Shown here: piece after piece, positions 42,901 to 51,183 of the stretch
Position numbering within the stretch: position 1 is the first letter of the stretch
Layout: each line of letters begins with the position of its first letter
DNA from: Flavobacterium sp. J372
GTDB lineage: Bacteria; Bacteroidota; Bacteroidia; Flavobacteriales; Flavobacteriaceae
Assembly (NCBI RefSeq): GCF_024699965.1
Contig: NZ_JAJOMZ010000004.1
Coordinates: 372,001-436,000 of the forward strand
Reading direction: 5' to 3'
Length of the DNA: 64,000 nt
Made by a program: the position numbers and the translations under genes
Notes under the pieces: generated by a model
Told to the model about the DNA's origin: nothing
The model's input: only the letters and a program-made list of their open reading frames with translations
Database searches by the model: none

Positions 42901-43304
42901 ACATTACTGAAAGGCTGAACCTTTACAATGAGCTGGCTACTGTAAAAGATGAAGCGGGGCTTACAGCTTTTGAACAAAAGCTTGCCGACCGTTTCGGCCC
43001 ACTGCCAAAGCAGGCTCAGGCCTTGCTTACCAGCATGAGGATTAAATGGGCAGCAACAAAAATGGGTATTGAAAAGCTGGTTTTAAAGCAGGGTAAAATG
43101 GTGGGCTATTTTGTGGGCGACCAGCAAAGTGACTATTACCAGAGTGGCAGTTTCAGGCAGGTGCTTACATTTGTACAGAAATACCAGTCACTATCTAAAA
43201 TGAAAGAAAAACAAACTAAAAACGGCCTGCGCCTGTTATTGACGTTTGAAAATGTAAAATCTTTGAGCAAGGCTTTGGAATTGCTTGAAAAGGTGTTTGA
43301 GTAA
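39948..43304 (+). CDS. mfd: Transcription-repair coupling factor Mfd
   Basis: The 1118-aa protein has UvrB-homology region at the N-terminus, an RNA polymerase interaction domain around SVGDYVTHIDHGIGKFGG and a RecG-like translocase with Walker A GDVGFGKTEV (about residue 586), DEEQ (about 689) and QMRGRVGRS. A C-terminal TRCF domain follows. Mfd removes stalled RNA polymerase and recruits UvrA. The start is taken as TTG 39948: an in-frame TGA lies at 39942 and no ATG occurs in the first hundred codons, while the family's N-terminal sequence is already present. Confidence 0.95.
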   Translation: MKPEVLDKYSQSAKVKEIAAALQKREAKLHVKGLIGSSLSFLVDPLFRESELPFLFILKDKEEAAYYLNDLEKLIGEQDVLFYPGSFRRPYQIEETDNASVLLRAEVLNRINSRKKPAVIVTYPEALFEKVVTRRELEKNTLKIAVGDQVSIDFINEVLFEYEFRRVDFVTEPGEFSVRGGIVDVFSFSNDNPYRIEFFGNEVDSIRTFDVASQLSLDRQKKITVIPNVENKFLKESRESFLEYISEKTVLFIQNTEGLLGQLDLQYNKAIEAFDNLSKDIKHAEPGELFLNQQAFLKKALDFTVVELSSKPMFKTEKAFEFAMQPQPPFNKQFDLLLNNLSDNHARGYKNYIFCSNEAQAQRFHDIFESLDEANHENIRQQYQTLVFPLYEGFIDDENRVACYTDHQIFERYHKFSIKNGYSKKQTITLKELNSLSVGDYVTHIDHGIGKFGGLQKIQVEGKTQEAIKLVYADNDIVYVSIHSLHKISKYNGKDGAPPKIYKLGSGAWKALKQKTKARVKHIAFNLIQLYAKRRLEKGYQYAPDSYLQAELESSFIYEDTPDQITATRDVKADMESERPMDRLVCGDVGFGKTEVAIRAAFKAVDNGKQVAVLVPTTILAYQHFRTFIERLKDMPVTVGYVNRFRTAKQKSETLKNLAEGKLDIIIGTHQLTNKNVVFKNLGLLIIDEEQKFGVNVKDKLKTIAQNVDTLTLTATPIPRTLQFSLMAARDLSVITTPPPNRYPIESHVIGFNEETIRDAVSYEIQRGGQVFFIHNRIENIKEVAGMIQRLVPGAKVGVGHGQMEGKKLEELMLAFMEGEFDVLVATTIIESGLDVPNANTIFINNANNFGLSDLHQMRGRVGRSNKKAFCYFIAPPYSAMTEDARKRIQALEQFSELGSGFNIAMKDLEIRGAGDLLGGEQSGFINEIGFETYQKIMNEAIEELKENEFKDLYDEEEDAKKEYVKDIQIDSDFELLFPDDYINNITERLNLYNELATVKDEAGLTAFEQKLADRFGPLPKQAQALLTSMRIKWAATKMGIEKLVLKQGKMVGYFVGDQQSDYYQSGSFRQVLTFVQKYQSLSKMKEKQTKNGLRLLLTFENVKSLSKALELLEKVFE

Positions 43305-43431
43305 TTATATTTTTCATTATTTTTCGCAAATTTAAGTAGTTACTATACAACTTGTTACGCAAACGATTTCGAAAAATAGGGCAAAAATGTTAATTGCGGA
43401 TATTCCGTAATCTGCATATTTATTTAAAATA

Positions 43432-43439
43432 TAATTTTG
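43432..43439 (+). promoter_or_regulatory. -7 promoter element of the response regulator
   Basis: TAATTTTG matches TAnnTTTG exactly. Transcription would start near 43446, downstream of the TTG at 43394, so the TTG at 43466 is the likelier start codon. Confidence 0.55.
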
Positions 43440-43465
43440 CCACTCGAAAAATAGATACACACGCC

Positions 43466-44125
43466 TTGAAAAACACTTTACATGTACTCGCGATTGATGA
43501 CCACGCAGTTGTGCTGCAAGGCTATTTTTCTATTTTTAAACATCTTGAAAATCCATATAAGTTTAATTTAAAAAAAGCGTCTGATTGTAAAACAGGCCAT
43601 GATATAATACTTCGGCACCGTGACACACCTTTTGATATTGCAGTGCTGGATTACAGCATACCTGCATACCCGAAGCTTGGCCTGCACACCGGTGAAGATA
43701 TGGCTGCGCTGCTGCGCCGTGAAATGCCGGGCTGCAAGATCATAATGATGACGATGCACCGCGAGTTTGAGATACTGGGCCGTATTATACAAAACATTGC
43801 TCCGGAAGGCTTTATAAATAAAAGCGACTGTACTACCGAGGAGCTGATGGAAGGTTTCCAGGCGGTAATAAAGGGAGATACATTCTATTCAAATACCATA
43901 CAAAATTATATGATGCGCCTTGAAAAAGGCATTATGCTGGAGGAGGTTGACCTGCGTATTCTCTATCTTTTGGCAAAGGGTATTAAAAATAAAAACCTTA
44001 TTAAGTACATCCCGATGTCTGACAGCGGCATCGAGAAGCGCAAATACCGTATAAAACGGCTGCTGGAAGTTGACGGCGATGATGAAGTGCTTATAGACAA
44101 AGCCCGCCGTATGGGGTATATATAA
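43466..44125 (+). CDS. Response regulator with receiver and LuxR-like HTH domain
   Basis: The 219-aa protein (TTG start at 43466) has a receiver domain with the acidic pair in LAIDDHAVVLQGY, the phospho-acceptor Asp in IAVLDYSIP and the conserved Lys in FINKSDCTTEEL. A short C-terminal helical domain (RILYLLAKGIKNKNLIKYIPMSDSGIEKRKYRI) fits a LuxR/FixJ-type DNA-binding HTH. No histidine kinase is adjacent, so it is an orphan regulator. It has its own promoter and terminator. Confidence 0.83.
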   Translation: MKNTLHVLAIDDHAVVLQGYFSIFKHLENPYKFNLKKASDCKTGHDIILRHRDTPFDIAVLDYSIPAYPKLGLHTGEDMAALLRREMPGCKIIMMTMHREFEILGRIIQNIAPEGFINKSDCTTEELMEGFQAVIKGDTFYSNTIQNYMMRLEKGIMLEEVDLRILYLLAKGIKNKNLIKYIPMSDSGIEKRKYRIKRLLEVDGDDEVLIDKARRMGYI

Positions 44126-44140
44126 TACACATTTTAAATA

Positions 44141-44170
44141 AAAAGGCTGCCTGATCAGGCAGCCTTTAAA
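44141..44170. terminator. Bidirectional terminator
   Basis: The perfect palindrome GGCTGCCTGATCAGGCAGCC (44145-44164) is flanked by A's and T's. It lies between the convergent response regulator and fasciclin genes. Confidence 0.85.
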
Positions 44171-44186
44171 CATTAAAAAAAACTAT

Positions 44187-45200
44187 TTACAATTCGGGTT
44201 GCAGTACCCTGTTTACACCATGAATTACACCATTTGAAGCCTGTACGTCAGCCTGGAAAACGCGGGATAGATTGTTAGCAGAATCTCTGATATCCACATT
44301 ACCGCCACCTAAAATTACTGTAAGGTTTTGAGAAGGCTGTGTAATAGTTGGTATTGACTGGTTGTTCTGTAGCTGAGTTGAACGTACGTTACCCGCAGCA
44401 GAAACGTGATATTGCAGCACTTTGGTAACTTGTGCAGGAGTTGCACCAACTGCAAATCCTGAACCTGTTGTTGCAGCTGTGAAAGCAGCATTGTTAGGCG
44501 CAAATACTGTTACAGGAGCTGATGCAGTAACACTGTTAAGAGCATTAAGTACGGCACTTTGGTCGCCAAATGCACCTGATGTACTTGTAACCACAGCCTG
44601 CAGCGTGTCAAAATCAGGGTTTGCCACTACGTGGTTTACAATTGTTGGTATCGCAATAACGTTGTTAACCGCATGTATAACACCGTTGCTTGCATCAATG
44701 TCTGCAGATTCGTTTATTACCGTAGTACCGCCATTTGCAGCGCCACCATTAATAGTGATAGTGTTGCCTGATTTGTTGATGTACATGCTGATCATTGGTG
44801 AGTTTGCCATTGTACCCATTGGTGACATAGTATTAACATAGCCTGTTGTAACAGCGCTGCTCATAACTTCTGCACCAATAACGTGGTTTAGCAGAAGGTT
44901 TTTAAGTGCAGCAACAGGTACTTCATTAATATTGTCATAAGGAGTTGTGTCAAGATATGCATTAAATGCTGCATTTGTTGGCGCAAATACTGTAAACTGG
45001 CCTGCACCGTCAAGTGTTGCTGTAAGCCCGGCACGCTCAACAGCCTGAGCCAGAATTGAGAAGTTGCTGTTTGATGCTGCAATGTCTACAATAGAATTTT
45101 GTGGCATTGTGTTGTTGTTGTTGTCATCATCGCTGCATGATACCAGGCTTGTGCCTGCAATAAACAACAAAAGCGATAGTTTTAATAAAGTCTTTTTCAT
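44187..45200 (-). CDS. Lipoprotein with two fasciclin (FAS1) domains
   Basis: The 337-aa lipoprotein (MKKTLLKLSLLLFIAGTSLVSC, then SDDDNNNN) has two FAS1 domains. The first is at about residues 38-175 (FSILAQAVERAGLTATL, FTVFAPTNAAFNAYL, NGVIHAVNNVI) and the second at about 190-335 (FDTLQAVVTSTSG, VTVFAPNNAAFTAA, NGVIHGVNRVLQPEL). FAS1 domains mediate surface adhesion; the lipid anchor and acidic post-Cys residues suggest outer-membrane or surface display. The ligand is unknown. Confidence 0.92.
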   Translation of the reverse strand: MKKTLLKLSLLLFIAGTSLVSCSDDDNNNNTMPQNSIVDIAASNSNFSILAQAVERAGLTATLDGAGQFTVFAPTNAAFNAYLDTTPYDNINEVPVAALKNLLLNHVIGAEVMSSAVTTGYVNTMSPMGTMANSPMISMYINKSGNTITINGGAANGGTTVINESADIDASNGVIHAVNNVIAIPTIVNHVVANPDFDTLQAVVTSTSGAFGDQSAVLNALNSVTASAPVTVFAPNNAAFTAATTGSGFAVGATPAQVTKVLQYHVSAAGNVRSTQLQNNQSIPTITQPSQNLTVILGGGNVDIRDSANNLSRVFQADVQASNGVIHGVNRVLQPEL

Positions 45201-45394
45201 ATTTTAATTTGTTTTGAATGAGTAGACTAAATTAAAACATCACTTTTTTTGTTAAAAGATTTTTATTAAAAGTTAAACAAATGTTTACCTAAAAATAAAC
45301 ATTTTAAACACTTTAAAATGTAAGTCTTTACTGTATAAGTTAGGAAAGTTCAAAAATAAATGTCAAATTAAACTTAAGTCAGATTAAACAAAAC

Positions 45395-46297
45395 TTAACG
45401 AAATATGCTGTTGGCAACTCTGTAGGTGTTTGCATGTGCCTCAATAATAGTTTTAATATCAGGGCTATAGCCCCCACCCATACTGCATTGTATAGGTATG
45501 CCTAATCTTTTACATAATGATAAGACGATTTCGTCTCGCCTTTTACATCCATTTAGTGTACAGCCAAGCTTGCCTAGTTTATCAGTTGCGAGTATGTCAA
45601 CGCCGCTGAGATAGAAGATAAAATCCGGCTGTTGTGAATCTATGAGTGAAGGCAAAGTTTCCTGTAAGATGGCGAGATATTGATCATCACTTGTATTATC
45701 AGGCAGGGCAATGTCAAGATCAGATACTTCCTTTTTAAACGGATAATTACTCTTACCATGCATAGAAAATGTGAAAACCGCATCCTCCTTTGCAAAGATT
45801 TCGGCGGTGCCGTTACCTTGGTGTACATCAAGGTCAACAATAAGTATTTTTTTAGCAAGGTTTCTATCAAGCAGGTATTGTGCTGCAATAGCCTGGTCAT
45901 TCAGGAGGCAAAAAGCTTCTCCATGGCCGGAATATGCGTGGTGGGTACCACCTGCAATATTAAAGGCTATGCCTTGCTGCAACGCCTGCTCACAACCCCA
46001 TATTGTCCCCTGCGCTATGCGAAGTTCACGCTCTACCAATTCAGAAGATAGCGGAAAGCCAATTTTACGCACTGCCTTTGCATCGAGGGTAAGATTCAGC
46101 AGCGAATCAACATACTCTTTATTATGTACCGCAAGTACATGCTGTATGTCAGGTAATTCAGGTGCATGAAAGTCGCTTTTAACTGCTGTACCTTCATACA
46201 ATAACTGTTCCGGTAAAAGTTCGTATTTTGCCATAGGAAAGCGGTGACCCTCCGGCAATGGATGTTTGTATATAGCGTGATAGGCTATTGGCAGCAT
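45395..46297 (-). CDS. Histone deacetylase-family (class II/IV-like) zinc hydrolase
   Basis: The 300-aa protein starts at ATG 46297 (MLPIAYHAIYKHPLPEGHRFP); an ATG at 46321 would add eight residues. Active-site features are GGTHHAYSGHGEAFCLLND, the metal site DLDVHQGNG and the later Asp in LSGVDILATDKLG, with MGGGYSPD near the end. Bacterial members deacetylate acetyl-lysine or acetylated amines. The substrate cannot be deduced. It stands alone between intergenic regions. Confidence 0.92.
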   Translation of the reverse strand: MLPIAYHAIYKHPLPEGHRFPMAKYELLPEQLLYEGTAVKSDFHAPELPDIQHVLAVHNKEYVDSLLNLTLDAKAVRKIGFPLSSELVERELRIAQGTIWGCEQALQQGIAFNIAGGTHHAYSGHGEAFCLLNDQAIAAQYLLDRNLAKKILIVDLDVHQGNGTAEIFAKEDAVFTFSMHGKSNYPFKKEVSDLDIALPDNTSDDQYLAILQETLPSLIDSQQPDFIFYLSGVDILATDKLGKLGCTLNGCKRRDEIVLSLCKRLGIPIQCSMGGGYSPDIKTIIEAHANTYRVANSIFR

Positions 46298-46378
46298 TAG
46301 ATTAGATCTGTGTGGGGGCATTTAGTTATAGTACAACTTTTTGCTAATTTAGCCAATAACATCTAATCTGAATATATA

Positions 46379-46852
46379 ATGAATATGATTGCTGAAGAAC
46401 TTGCAAACAGGCTGAGAGAAGTCATAATTAATGGGTTGTGGATTGCAAACACAAATTACAGAAAGGAATTGTCAGATTTATCATTTGAAGACGCCAATAC
46501 AAAAATCGGATCTCTAAATACCATTGCTGCCCTTACGCAGCATATCCATTATTACATTTCAGGAATTTTGCAAGTGTTTAATGGTGGGAGCCTTGACATA
46601 AAAGACAAGTACAGCTTTGATTTTCCTGAAGTTACGTCACAACAGAGTTGGGAAATAATAATTGAGAAATTATTTGATGATACCGAAAAATTTGCCCTTA
46701 TAGTTGAAACAATACCGGAATCAAAACTCAATGAATTCTTCGTTGATGAAAAATATGGAAGCTACCGCCGCAATATTGAGGCAATGATAGAGCATAGCTA
46801 CTATCATCTTGGACAAATTGTACTGATAAAGAAATTGATTTCAAACGAATAG
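46379..46852 (+). CDS. DinB-superfamily four-helix protein
   Basis: The 157-aa helical protein has likely metal-binding histidines in AALTQHIHYYISGILQVF and MIEHSYYHLGQIVLIKK, the pattern of the DinB/YfiT four-helix family (DUF1572-like). Such proteins often act as thiol-dependent transferases or are of unknown role. It is upstream of, but probably not in an operon with, the BI-1 gene, which has its own promoter. Confidence 0.8.
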   Translation: MNMIAEELANRLREVIINGLWIANTNYRKELSDLSFEDANTKIGSLNTIAALTQHIHYYISGILQVFNGGSLDIKDKYSFDFPEVTSQQSWEIIIEKLFDDTEKFALIVETIPESKLNEFFVDEKYGSYRRNIEAMIEHSYYHLGQIVLIKKLISNE

Positions 46853-46880
46853 ATGGACAGAGGTTTACGCTACTTTTTTT

Positions 46881-46888
46881 TATATTTG
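46881..46888 (+). promoter_or_regulatory. -7 promoter element of the BI-1 gene
   Basis: TATATTTG matches TAnnTTTG and lies 20 nt before the ATG at 46909. Confidence 0.5.
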
Positions 46889-46908
46889 AAAACTCAAAAC
46901 CACTTATT

Positions 46909-47685
46909 ATGGAACTGAAATCTAAAAACCCCTTTTTAAAGAACAAGGCATTTGACCAGACTACCACCGTATATGATGCTGAAGGCAACCCTGTGCAGGT
47001 AATAGATTATAACGATGTAATGACGGTAAGCGGAGCTATCAACAAAAGCTTTATCCTGCTGCTGCTGCTTGTTGCAAGCGCAGGCATTACATGGACAATG
47101 TTCTATAATGGCTCAAATGCAATGGGTTTAACTATAGCTGGCGCTATTGCAGGTTTTATTGCCGTGCTTATTACAGTTTTCAGGCCGCAAACATCACGAT
47201 ATCTTGCCCCGGCATACGCAGTATTTGAGGGATTGTTTATTGGTGGTATTTCAGCATATTTTGAAGCATATTACTATCCGGGCATTGTAATTCAGGCCGT
47301 TGGCGCCACGTTTGTTACTTTCCTGGTTTGTTTTCTGCTATACAAATTTGAGATTGTAAAAGTAACAGAGCAATTTAAGTCAATAGTTATTGCATCTACG
47401 CTTGCCATTGGCACTTATTATCTAATTACATGGCTGCTTTCAATGTTCACCAGCTTTGAGCCCGTGCATTATGGCCATTCACTTATGAGCATCGGTATCA
47501 GTGCATTTGTAATAATTATTGCAGCAATGAATCTTTTCTTAGATTTTGACCTGATTGATGAGAGTGCAAAAAAGCGCCTGCCTAAGTATATGGAGTGGTT
47601 TGGAGCCATGGGCCTTATGATAACCCTGGTTTGGCTATATATAGAATTTTTGAGGCTATTCGCGAAGCTTTCAAGCCGGGATTAA
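46909..47685 (+). CDS. Bax inhibitor-1/YccA-family membrane protein
   Basis: The 258-aa protein has a 45-residue cytosolic N-terminus (NPFLKNKAFDQ) and then seven hydrophobic segments. Family features include SRYLAPAYAVFEGLFIGGIS and the late ALNLFLDFD-like motif (AAMNLFLDFDLIDE) followed by YMEWFGAMGLMITLVWLYIEFLRL. Bacterial relatives such as YetJ are pH-dependent calcium leak channels; others bind membrane proteases. The role here is unassigned. Confidence 0.9.
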   Translation: MELKSKNPFLKNKAFDQTTTVYDAEGNPVQVIDYNDVMTVSGAINKSFILLLLLVASAGITWTMFYNGSNAMGLTIAGAIAGFIAVLITVFRPQTSRYLAPAYAVFEGLFIGGISAYFEAYYYPGIVIQAVGATFVTFLVCFLLYKFEIVKVTEQFKSIVIASTLAIGTYYLITWLLSMFTSFEPVHYGHSLMSIGISAFVIIIAAMNLFLDFDLIDESAKKRLPKYMEWFGAMGLMITLVWLYIEFLRLFAKLSSRD

Positions 47686-47702
47686 TAATCCCGATATAAT
47701 TT

Positions 47703-47730
47703 AGAGCTGCCTCCGGGCAGCTTTTTTTAT
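47703..47730. terminator. Bidirectional terminator
   Basis: AGCTGCC (47705-47711) pairs with GGCAGCT (47716-47722) around a short loop, followed by seven T's. It lies between convergent BI-1 and dinB. Confidence 0.88.
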
Positions 47731-47738
47731 CCTGAAAT

Positions 47739-48821
47739 TTAGAAATCAAATTTCAGCTGTACCGCCACCTGTTTTACTGCCTTGTTCTCAATGTCTGTAT
47801 TAAGGTTAGCCAGTGAAATACCCAGCAAGCGTACCGAATCTTTTAAGCGTTCCTGGTATAATAATTCTTTTGCGGCTTCCAGTATGAGGCTTTTGTCTGA
47901 AATGAAGTACTGAAGCGTTTTACTCCGTGTTTGCAGGGTAAAATCACTGTATTTAATTTTCAGGGTAACCGTTTTGCCGGCAGTCTTCTTTTTCTTCAGC
48001 CGGCGGTCAAGTTCACCCGCAATCTGGTCCAGCTTTTCCTCCATAAAAACTTCGCTTACCAGGTTTTCACTGAATGTATGCTCTGTCCCTACTGATTTTG
48101 CTATCCTGTCGGGCTTTACCTCACTTGTGTGGATGCCGCGCACCACATAATAATAGTATGCGCCAGATTTGCCGAAATGTTCCGTAAGGTATTCAATGGT
48201 TTTTTCCTTAAGTTCTTTGCCTGTAAATATGCCCAGCTGGTACATTTTTTCCTCAGTAACTTTACCCACGCCGTAAAACTTCCCAATCGGCAGGTTTTCC
48301 AGAAACTCAATCACCTCATCAGGGTTTACGGTTTTCTGCCCGTTGGGTTTATTGTAATCGCTGGCTACTTTGGCAACAAATTTATTTATGGATATCCCCG
48401 CAGAAGCCGTTAAGCCGGTCTCTTCCCAAATGCGCTGGCGTATCTCTTTCGCTATAAGGCTTGCGCTTGGGTTGCCTTTCTTGTTTACCGTTACATCAAG
48501 ATAGGCTTCATCCAGCGAGAGCGGTTCTACCAAATCGGTATAGTCATAAAATATTTTCCGTATCTGCTGTGAAACCTCTCGGTACTTATCAAAATTGGTC
48601 TTTACGAAGATAAGGTGGGGGCATTTCTTTTTGGCGAGGTAGCCGCTCATGGCACTGCGTACACCAAATTTACGGGCCTCATAACTCGCGGCCGATACCA
48701 CTCCCCTCCTTTCACTTCCGCCCACGGCTATAGCCTTACCCCGCAATTCCGGGTTATCACGCTGCTCTACCGATGCGTAAAAGGCATCCATATCTACATG
48801 AATGATTTTGCGTTGCGGCAT
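47739..48821 (-). CDS. dinB: DNA polymerase IV (Y-family)
   Basis: The 360-aa Y-family polymerase has HVDMDAFYASVEQ at its start, SLDEAYLDVT (about residue 105) with catalytic Asp-Glu, the YEARKFGVRSAM finger and little-finger domain. It performs error-prone translesion synthesis. The C-terminus VAVQLKFDF resembles a beta-clamp-binding peptide. Start 48821 (MPQRKIIHVD) is preferred over 48833 because the -7 element ends only a few bases before the latter. Confidence 0.94.
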   Translation of the reverse strand: MPQRKIIHVDMDAFYASVEQRDNPELRGKAIAVGGSERRGVVSAASYEARKFGVRSAMSGYLAKKKCPHLIFVKTNFDKYREVSQQIRKIFYDYTDLVEPLSLDEAYLDVTVNKKGNPSASLIAKEIRQRIWEETGLTASAGISINKFVAKVASDYNKPNGQKTVNPDEVIEFLENLPIGKFYGVGKVTEEKMYQLGIFTGKELKEKTIEYLTEHFGKSGAYYYYVVRGIHTSEVKPDRIAKSVGTEHTFSENLVSEVFMEEKLDQIAGELDRRLKKKKTAGKTVTLKIKYSDFTLQTRSKTLQYFISDKSLILEAAKELLYQERLKDSVRLLGISLANLNTDIENKAVKQVAVQLKFDF

Positions 48822-48837
48822 CGGTGTTTCCATACTG

Positions 48838-48845
48838 CAAATTTA
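48838..48845 (-). promoter_or_regulatory. -7 promoter element of dinB
   Basis: The minus strand reads TAAATTTG. Predicted transcription start is near 48831, supporting the ATG at 48821. Confidence 0.45.
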
Positions 48846-48884
48846 CTCAAATCCCTTATCTTGCAGTAGTATTACATAATGATT

Positions 48885-49352
48885 ATGATTGAGACCGAAC
48901 GTAAATTTCTGGTGAAAAGCGATGCTTATAAACATGAAGCAAGGACACAGAAGAAGATAGTACAGGGCTATCTTTCAACCGACCCTGAACGTACAGTGCG
49001 CGTCAGGATCAAAGGCGGGCAGGGCTATATTACAATAAAGGGTAAAAGCAATGACTCCGGCCTTAGCAGGATGGAATGGGAAAAAGAAATTACTGTTGAA
49101 GATGCTGATGCACTGCTGGCGCTGTGCCTACCCGGTGTCATTGATAAAGTACGCTACGAAATAAAGATGGGCAACCATATATATGAGGTAGATGAATTTT
49201 TTGGTGATAATACCGGCCTTACTATTGCGGAAATTGAATTATCATCTGAAAATGAAACGTTTGAAGAACCTGACTGGCTGGGTGATGAAGTTACAGGAGA
49301 TAAGCGTTATTATAATGCTTACATCAGCAGCAGGCCATTTAGTAAGTGGTGA
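48885..49352 (+). CDS. CYTH-domain phosphohydrolase/cyclase-like protein
   Basis: The 155-aa protein starts MIETERKFLV with the CYTH signature ExExK (E3, E5, K7). Conserved strands follow (RTVRVRIKGGQGYITIKGK, KVRYEI, YEVDEFFG, IAEIELSSENE). Members are triphosphatases or class IV adenylate cyclases; short single-domain bacterial forms are often inorganic triphosphatases. An upstream in-frame ATG at 48879 is equally possible. Confidence 0.92.
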   Translation: MIETERKFLVKSDAYKHEARTQKKIVQGYLSTDPERTVRVRIKGGQGYITIKGKSNDSGLSRMEWEKEITVEDADALLALCLPGVIDKVRYEIKMGNHIYEVDEFFGDNTGLTIAEIELSSENETFEEPDWLGDEVTGDKRYYNAYISSRPFSKW

Positions 49353-49359
49353 TTAGTTT

Positions 49360-49409
49360 TCAGTCTCAGTCGGCGGTTCTTATATTCCTGAAAACCGAGA
49401 CTGAGACTG
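49360..49409. repeat. Inverted repeat (CAGTCTCAGTC / GACTGAGACTG) at the radical SAM gene 3' end
   Basis: TCAGTCTCAGTCGGCGGTT (49360-49378) is an inverted copy of AAAACCGAGACTGAGACTG (49391-49409). Related arms occur at 51103-51178 and, degraded, at about 50592-50616, so this is a local dispersed repeat family. The right arm supplies the last codons of the radical SAM gene. Confidence 0.75.
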
Positions 49410-50465
49410 CCAACTAAAAAGACTAAGCTGCTCACCCTTTGTACCGTCAAAAAGGTTGCATGCCAAATCTGGTATTCCTTTATCTGCAAAGTATTTTTGC
49501 CTGGCGATACGAAAGGTAGTGTGAATCATCTCGGCAATGTTACCTTCTCCTTTTTTACGTTTCGCTACGCTTTTTTCGCCCAGCTTACCACCATGCATTG
49601 ATGCTATCTGGTGCAGCACTTTTTCTTTTCTGTCGGGGTAATGCTCATCCAGCCAGTCAACAAAAACAGGCTCAACGGTATCATTTAGCCTTACCAGGGT
49701 ATAGCCAAAATCTTTTGCCCCACGTTCAGAAATTTCCTTTACAATATTGATAATCTCCGGTGTGTTTAGGCCCGGTATCATAGGCGCCACCATAATGTGT
49801 ACAGGTATGCCGTTTGAAGAAAGCTCTTCAATAGCCTTAAGTTTATTATTTACAGAAGATGTCCGGGGTTCCAGTTTACGCCTCAGGTCTTCATTAATAG
49901 TCGGGATGCTTAAAGACACACACACCAGGTTTTTTTCAGCCAATTGCTTCAGGATATCAATGTCCCGCGTTACCAGCGCATTTTTGGTGAGTATGTCAAT
50001 CGGGTGCCGGTATTCCAGGCACACCTCCAGCATGCGGCGGGTAATGCCCAGCCTACGTTCTATGGGCTGGTAACAATCGGTATTTCCGCTCATCAAAATC
50101 GGTTCAGCTTTATAGCCTCTTTTAGTGAAGAATTTTTCCAGGAGTTCCGGCGCATTTTTTTTCACCAGTATCTTCCTTTCAAAATCAACCCCCGCGCTAT
50201 AGCCCCAATATTCATGAGTGGGCCTTGCAAAACAATAGGCACAGCCATGTTCACACCCCTGGTATGGATTCATGCTATATGCCATAGACAGGTCCGGGCT
50301 CTTAACCGGATTCACAATACTCTTCGGGAAAACCTCAAGTATTTCAGTCTTCGCTACTGTTTCCTCAAAATCATCATCATATATCGATTTCTCATACCGA
50401 TTCTTCAGGAAATGATTATGTATGTTTTGTACTGCCCCCTGCCCTTTTATCGTTTCCTTCTTCAT
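49380..50465 (-). CDS. PA0069-family radical SAM protein
   Basis: The 361-aa protein has the iron-sulfur ligands C71, C75 and C78 in NPYQGCEHGCAYCFARPTHEY, a CX3CX2C motif that marks the PA0069/Rv2578c radical SAM family. Other features are LVCVSLSIPT and MVAPMIPGLNT. The reaction is unknown. The C-terminal residues (WQSQSRFSGI) are encoded by an intergenic repeat arm, so they are probably a recent addition or replacement. Confidence 0.92.
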   Translation of the reverse strand: MKKETIKGQGAVQNIHNHFLKNRYEKSIYDDDFEETVAKTEILEVFPKSIVNPVKSPDLSMAYSMNPYQGCEHGCAYCFARPTHEYWGYSAGVDFERKILVKKNAPELLEKFFTKRGYKAEPILMSGNTDCYQPIERRLGITRRMLEVCLEYRHPIDILTKNALVTRDIDILKQLAEKNLVCVSLSIPTINEDLRRKLEPRTSSVNNKLKAIEELSSNGIPVHIMVAPMIPGLNTPEIINIVKEISERGAKDFGYTLVRLNDTVEPVFVDWLDEHYPDRKEKVLHQIASMHGGKLGEKSVAKRKKGEGNIAEMIHTTFRIARQKYFADKGIPDLACNLFDGTKGEQLSLFSWQSQSRFSGI

Positions 50466-50481
50466 TGCACATCATTTCCAA

Positions 50482-50489
50482 CAAAGATA
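50482..50489 (-). promoter_or_regulatory. -7 promoter element of the radical SAM gene
   Basis: The minus strand reads TATCTTTG, 16 nt before the ATG at 50465. Confidence 0.5.
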
Positions 50490-50638
50490 TAAGTTATAAG
50501 ATTATTTTCTTAATTGTTAAAAGACTTTTATCAACAAATTATTGGAATACTGCAAATCAATATACGTAAAAGACGCATACATTGTTCATAGAAAAATCTG
50601 GGACTGTGACTGTAAACTAAATTTATTATTTTTATCTC

Positions 50639-51094
50639 ATGAAATCAACATTCAACGTTAACCGCGTGAGCCGCCAGGTATACGATCGTTTTTTCGACAA
50701 CTACAGTACAGAGCAACTTAACAAGATACCACCGGGCTTCAGCAATAACCTTATCTGGAATATTGGCCATATCATAGTATCGCAGCAGATGCTGATGTAT
50801 CTTGCTTCAGGCAATACGCCTAACGTTTCAATCGAAATGATTGAGCGTTACAAACGCGGCACCCGCCCTGAAAGCGATGCTTCATCAGAAGAAATAGCGG
50901 AAATACGCAGCATGCTTTTTACGCTGGTTGATAAATCGGAAGAAGATTATAATGCAGGAGTCTTCACGACTTACACCGAAAGAAAGACAGAATTGGGTTT
51001 CACGCTGACATCAATTGAAGACGCGATTGAATTCAACAACTATCATGAAGCCACACACCTTGGCATAATGATGAGTTTGAGGAAGTTTGTATAG
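50639..51094 (+). CDS. DinB-family protein
   Basis: The 151-aa four-helix protein has NLIWNIGHIIVSQQMLM and FNNYHEATHLGIMMSL, the spaced histidines of the DinB/YfiT metal site. It is a second DinB-superfamily member in the window, unrelated in sequence to the one at 46379. Function is unknown. Confidence 0.88.
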   Translation: MKSTFNVNRVSRQVYDRFFDNYSTEQLNKIPPGFSNNLIWNIGHIIVSQQMLMYLASGNTPNVSIEMIERYKRGTRPESDASSEEIAEIRSMLFTLVDKSEEDYNAGVFTTYTERKTELGFTLTSIEDAIEFNNYHEATHLGIMMSLRKFV

Positions 51095-51102
51095 AAAGTA
51101 AA

Positions 51103-51178
51103 CAGTCTCAGTCCCGGTTTTCAATTGCTTCCGGCATTGATAAAATAGTGGCATAGACTGAAAACCGGGACTGGGACT
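51103..51178. repeat. Inverted repeat (CAGTCTCAGTCCCGG / CCGGGACTGGGACT)
   Basis: Arms are 51103-51123 and 51159-51178, separated by 35 nt. They are the same sequence family as the repeat at 49360-49409. It lies between convergent genes and ends 5 nt before the stop of the DUF3298 gene. Confidence 0.75.
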
Positions 51179-51183
51179 AAAAA

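Noticed and set aside
43394..43465. TTG at 43394 as the start of the response regulator
   Set aside because: It lies upstream of the predicted transcription start set by TAATTTTG at 43432, and the extra residues are not like a receiver domain.
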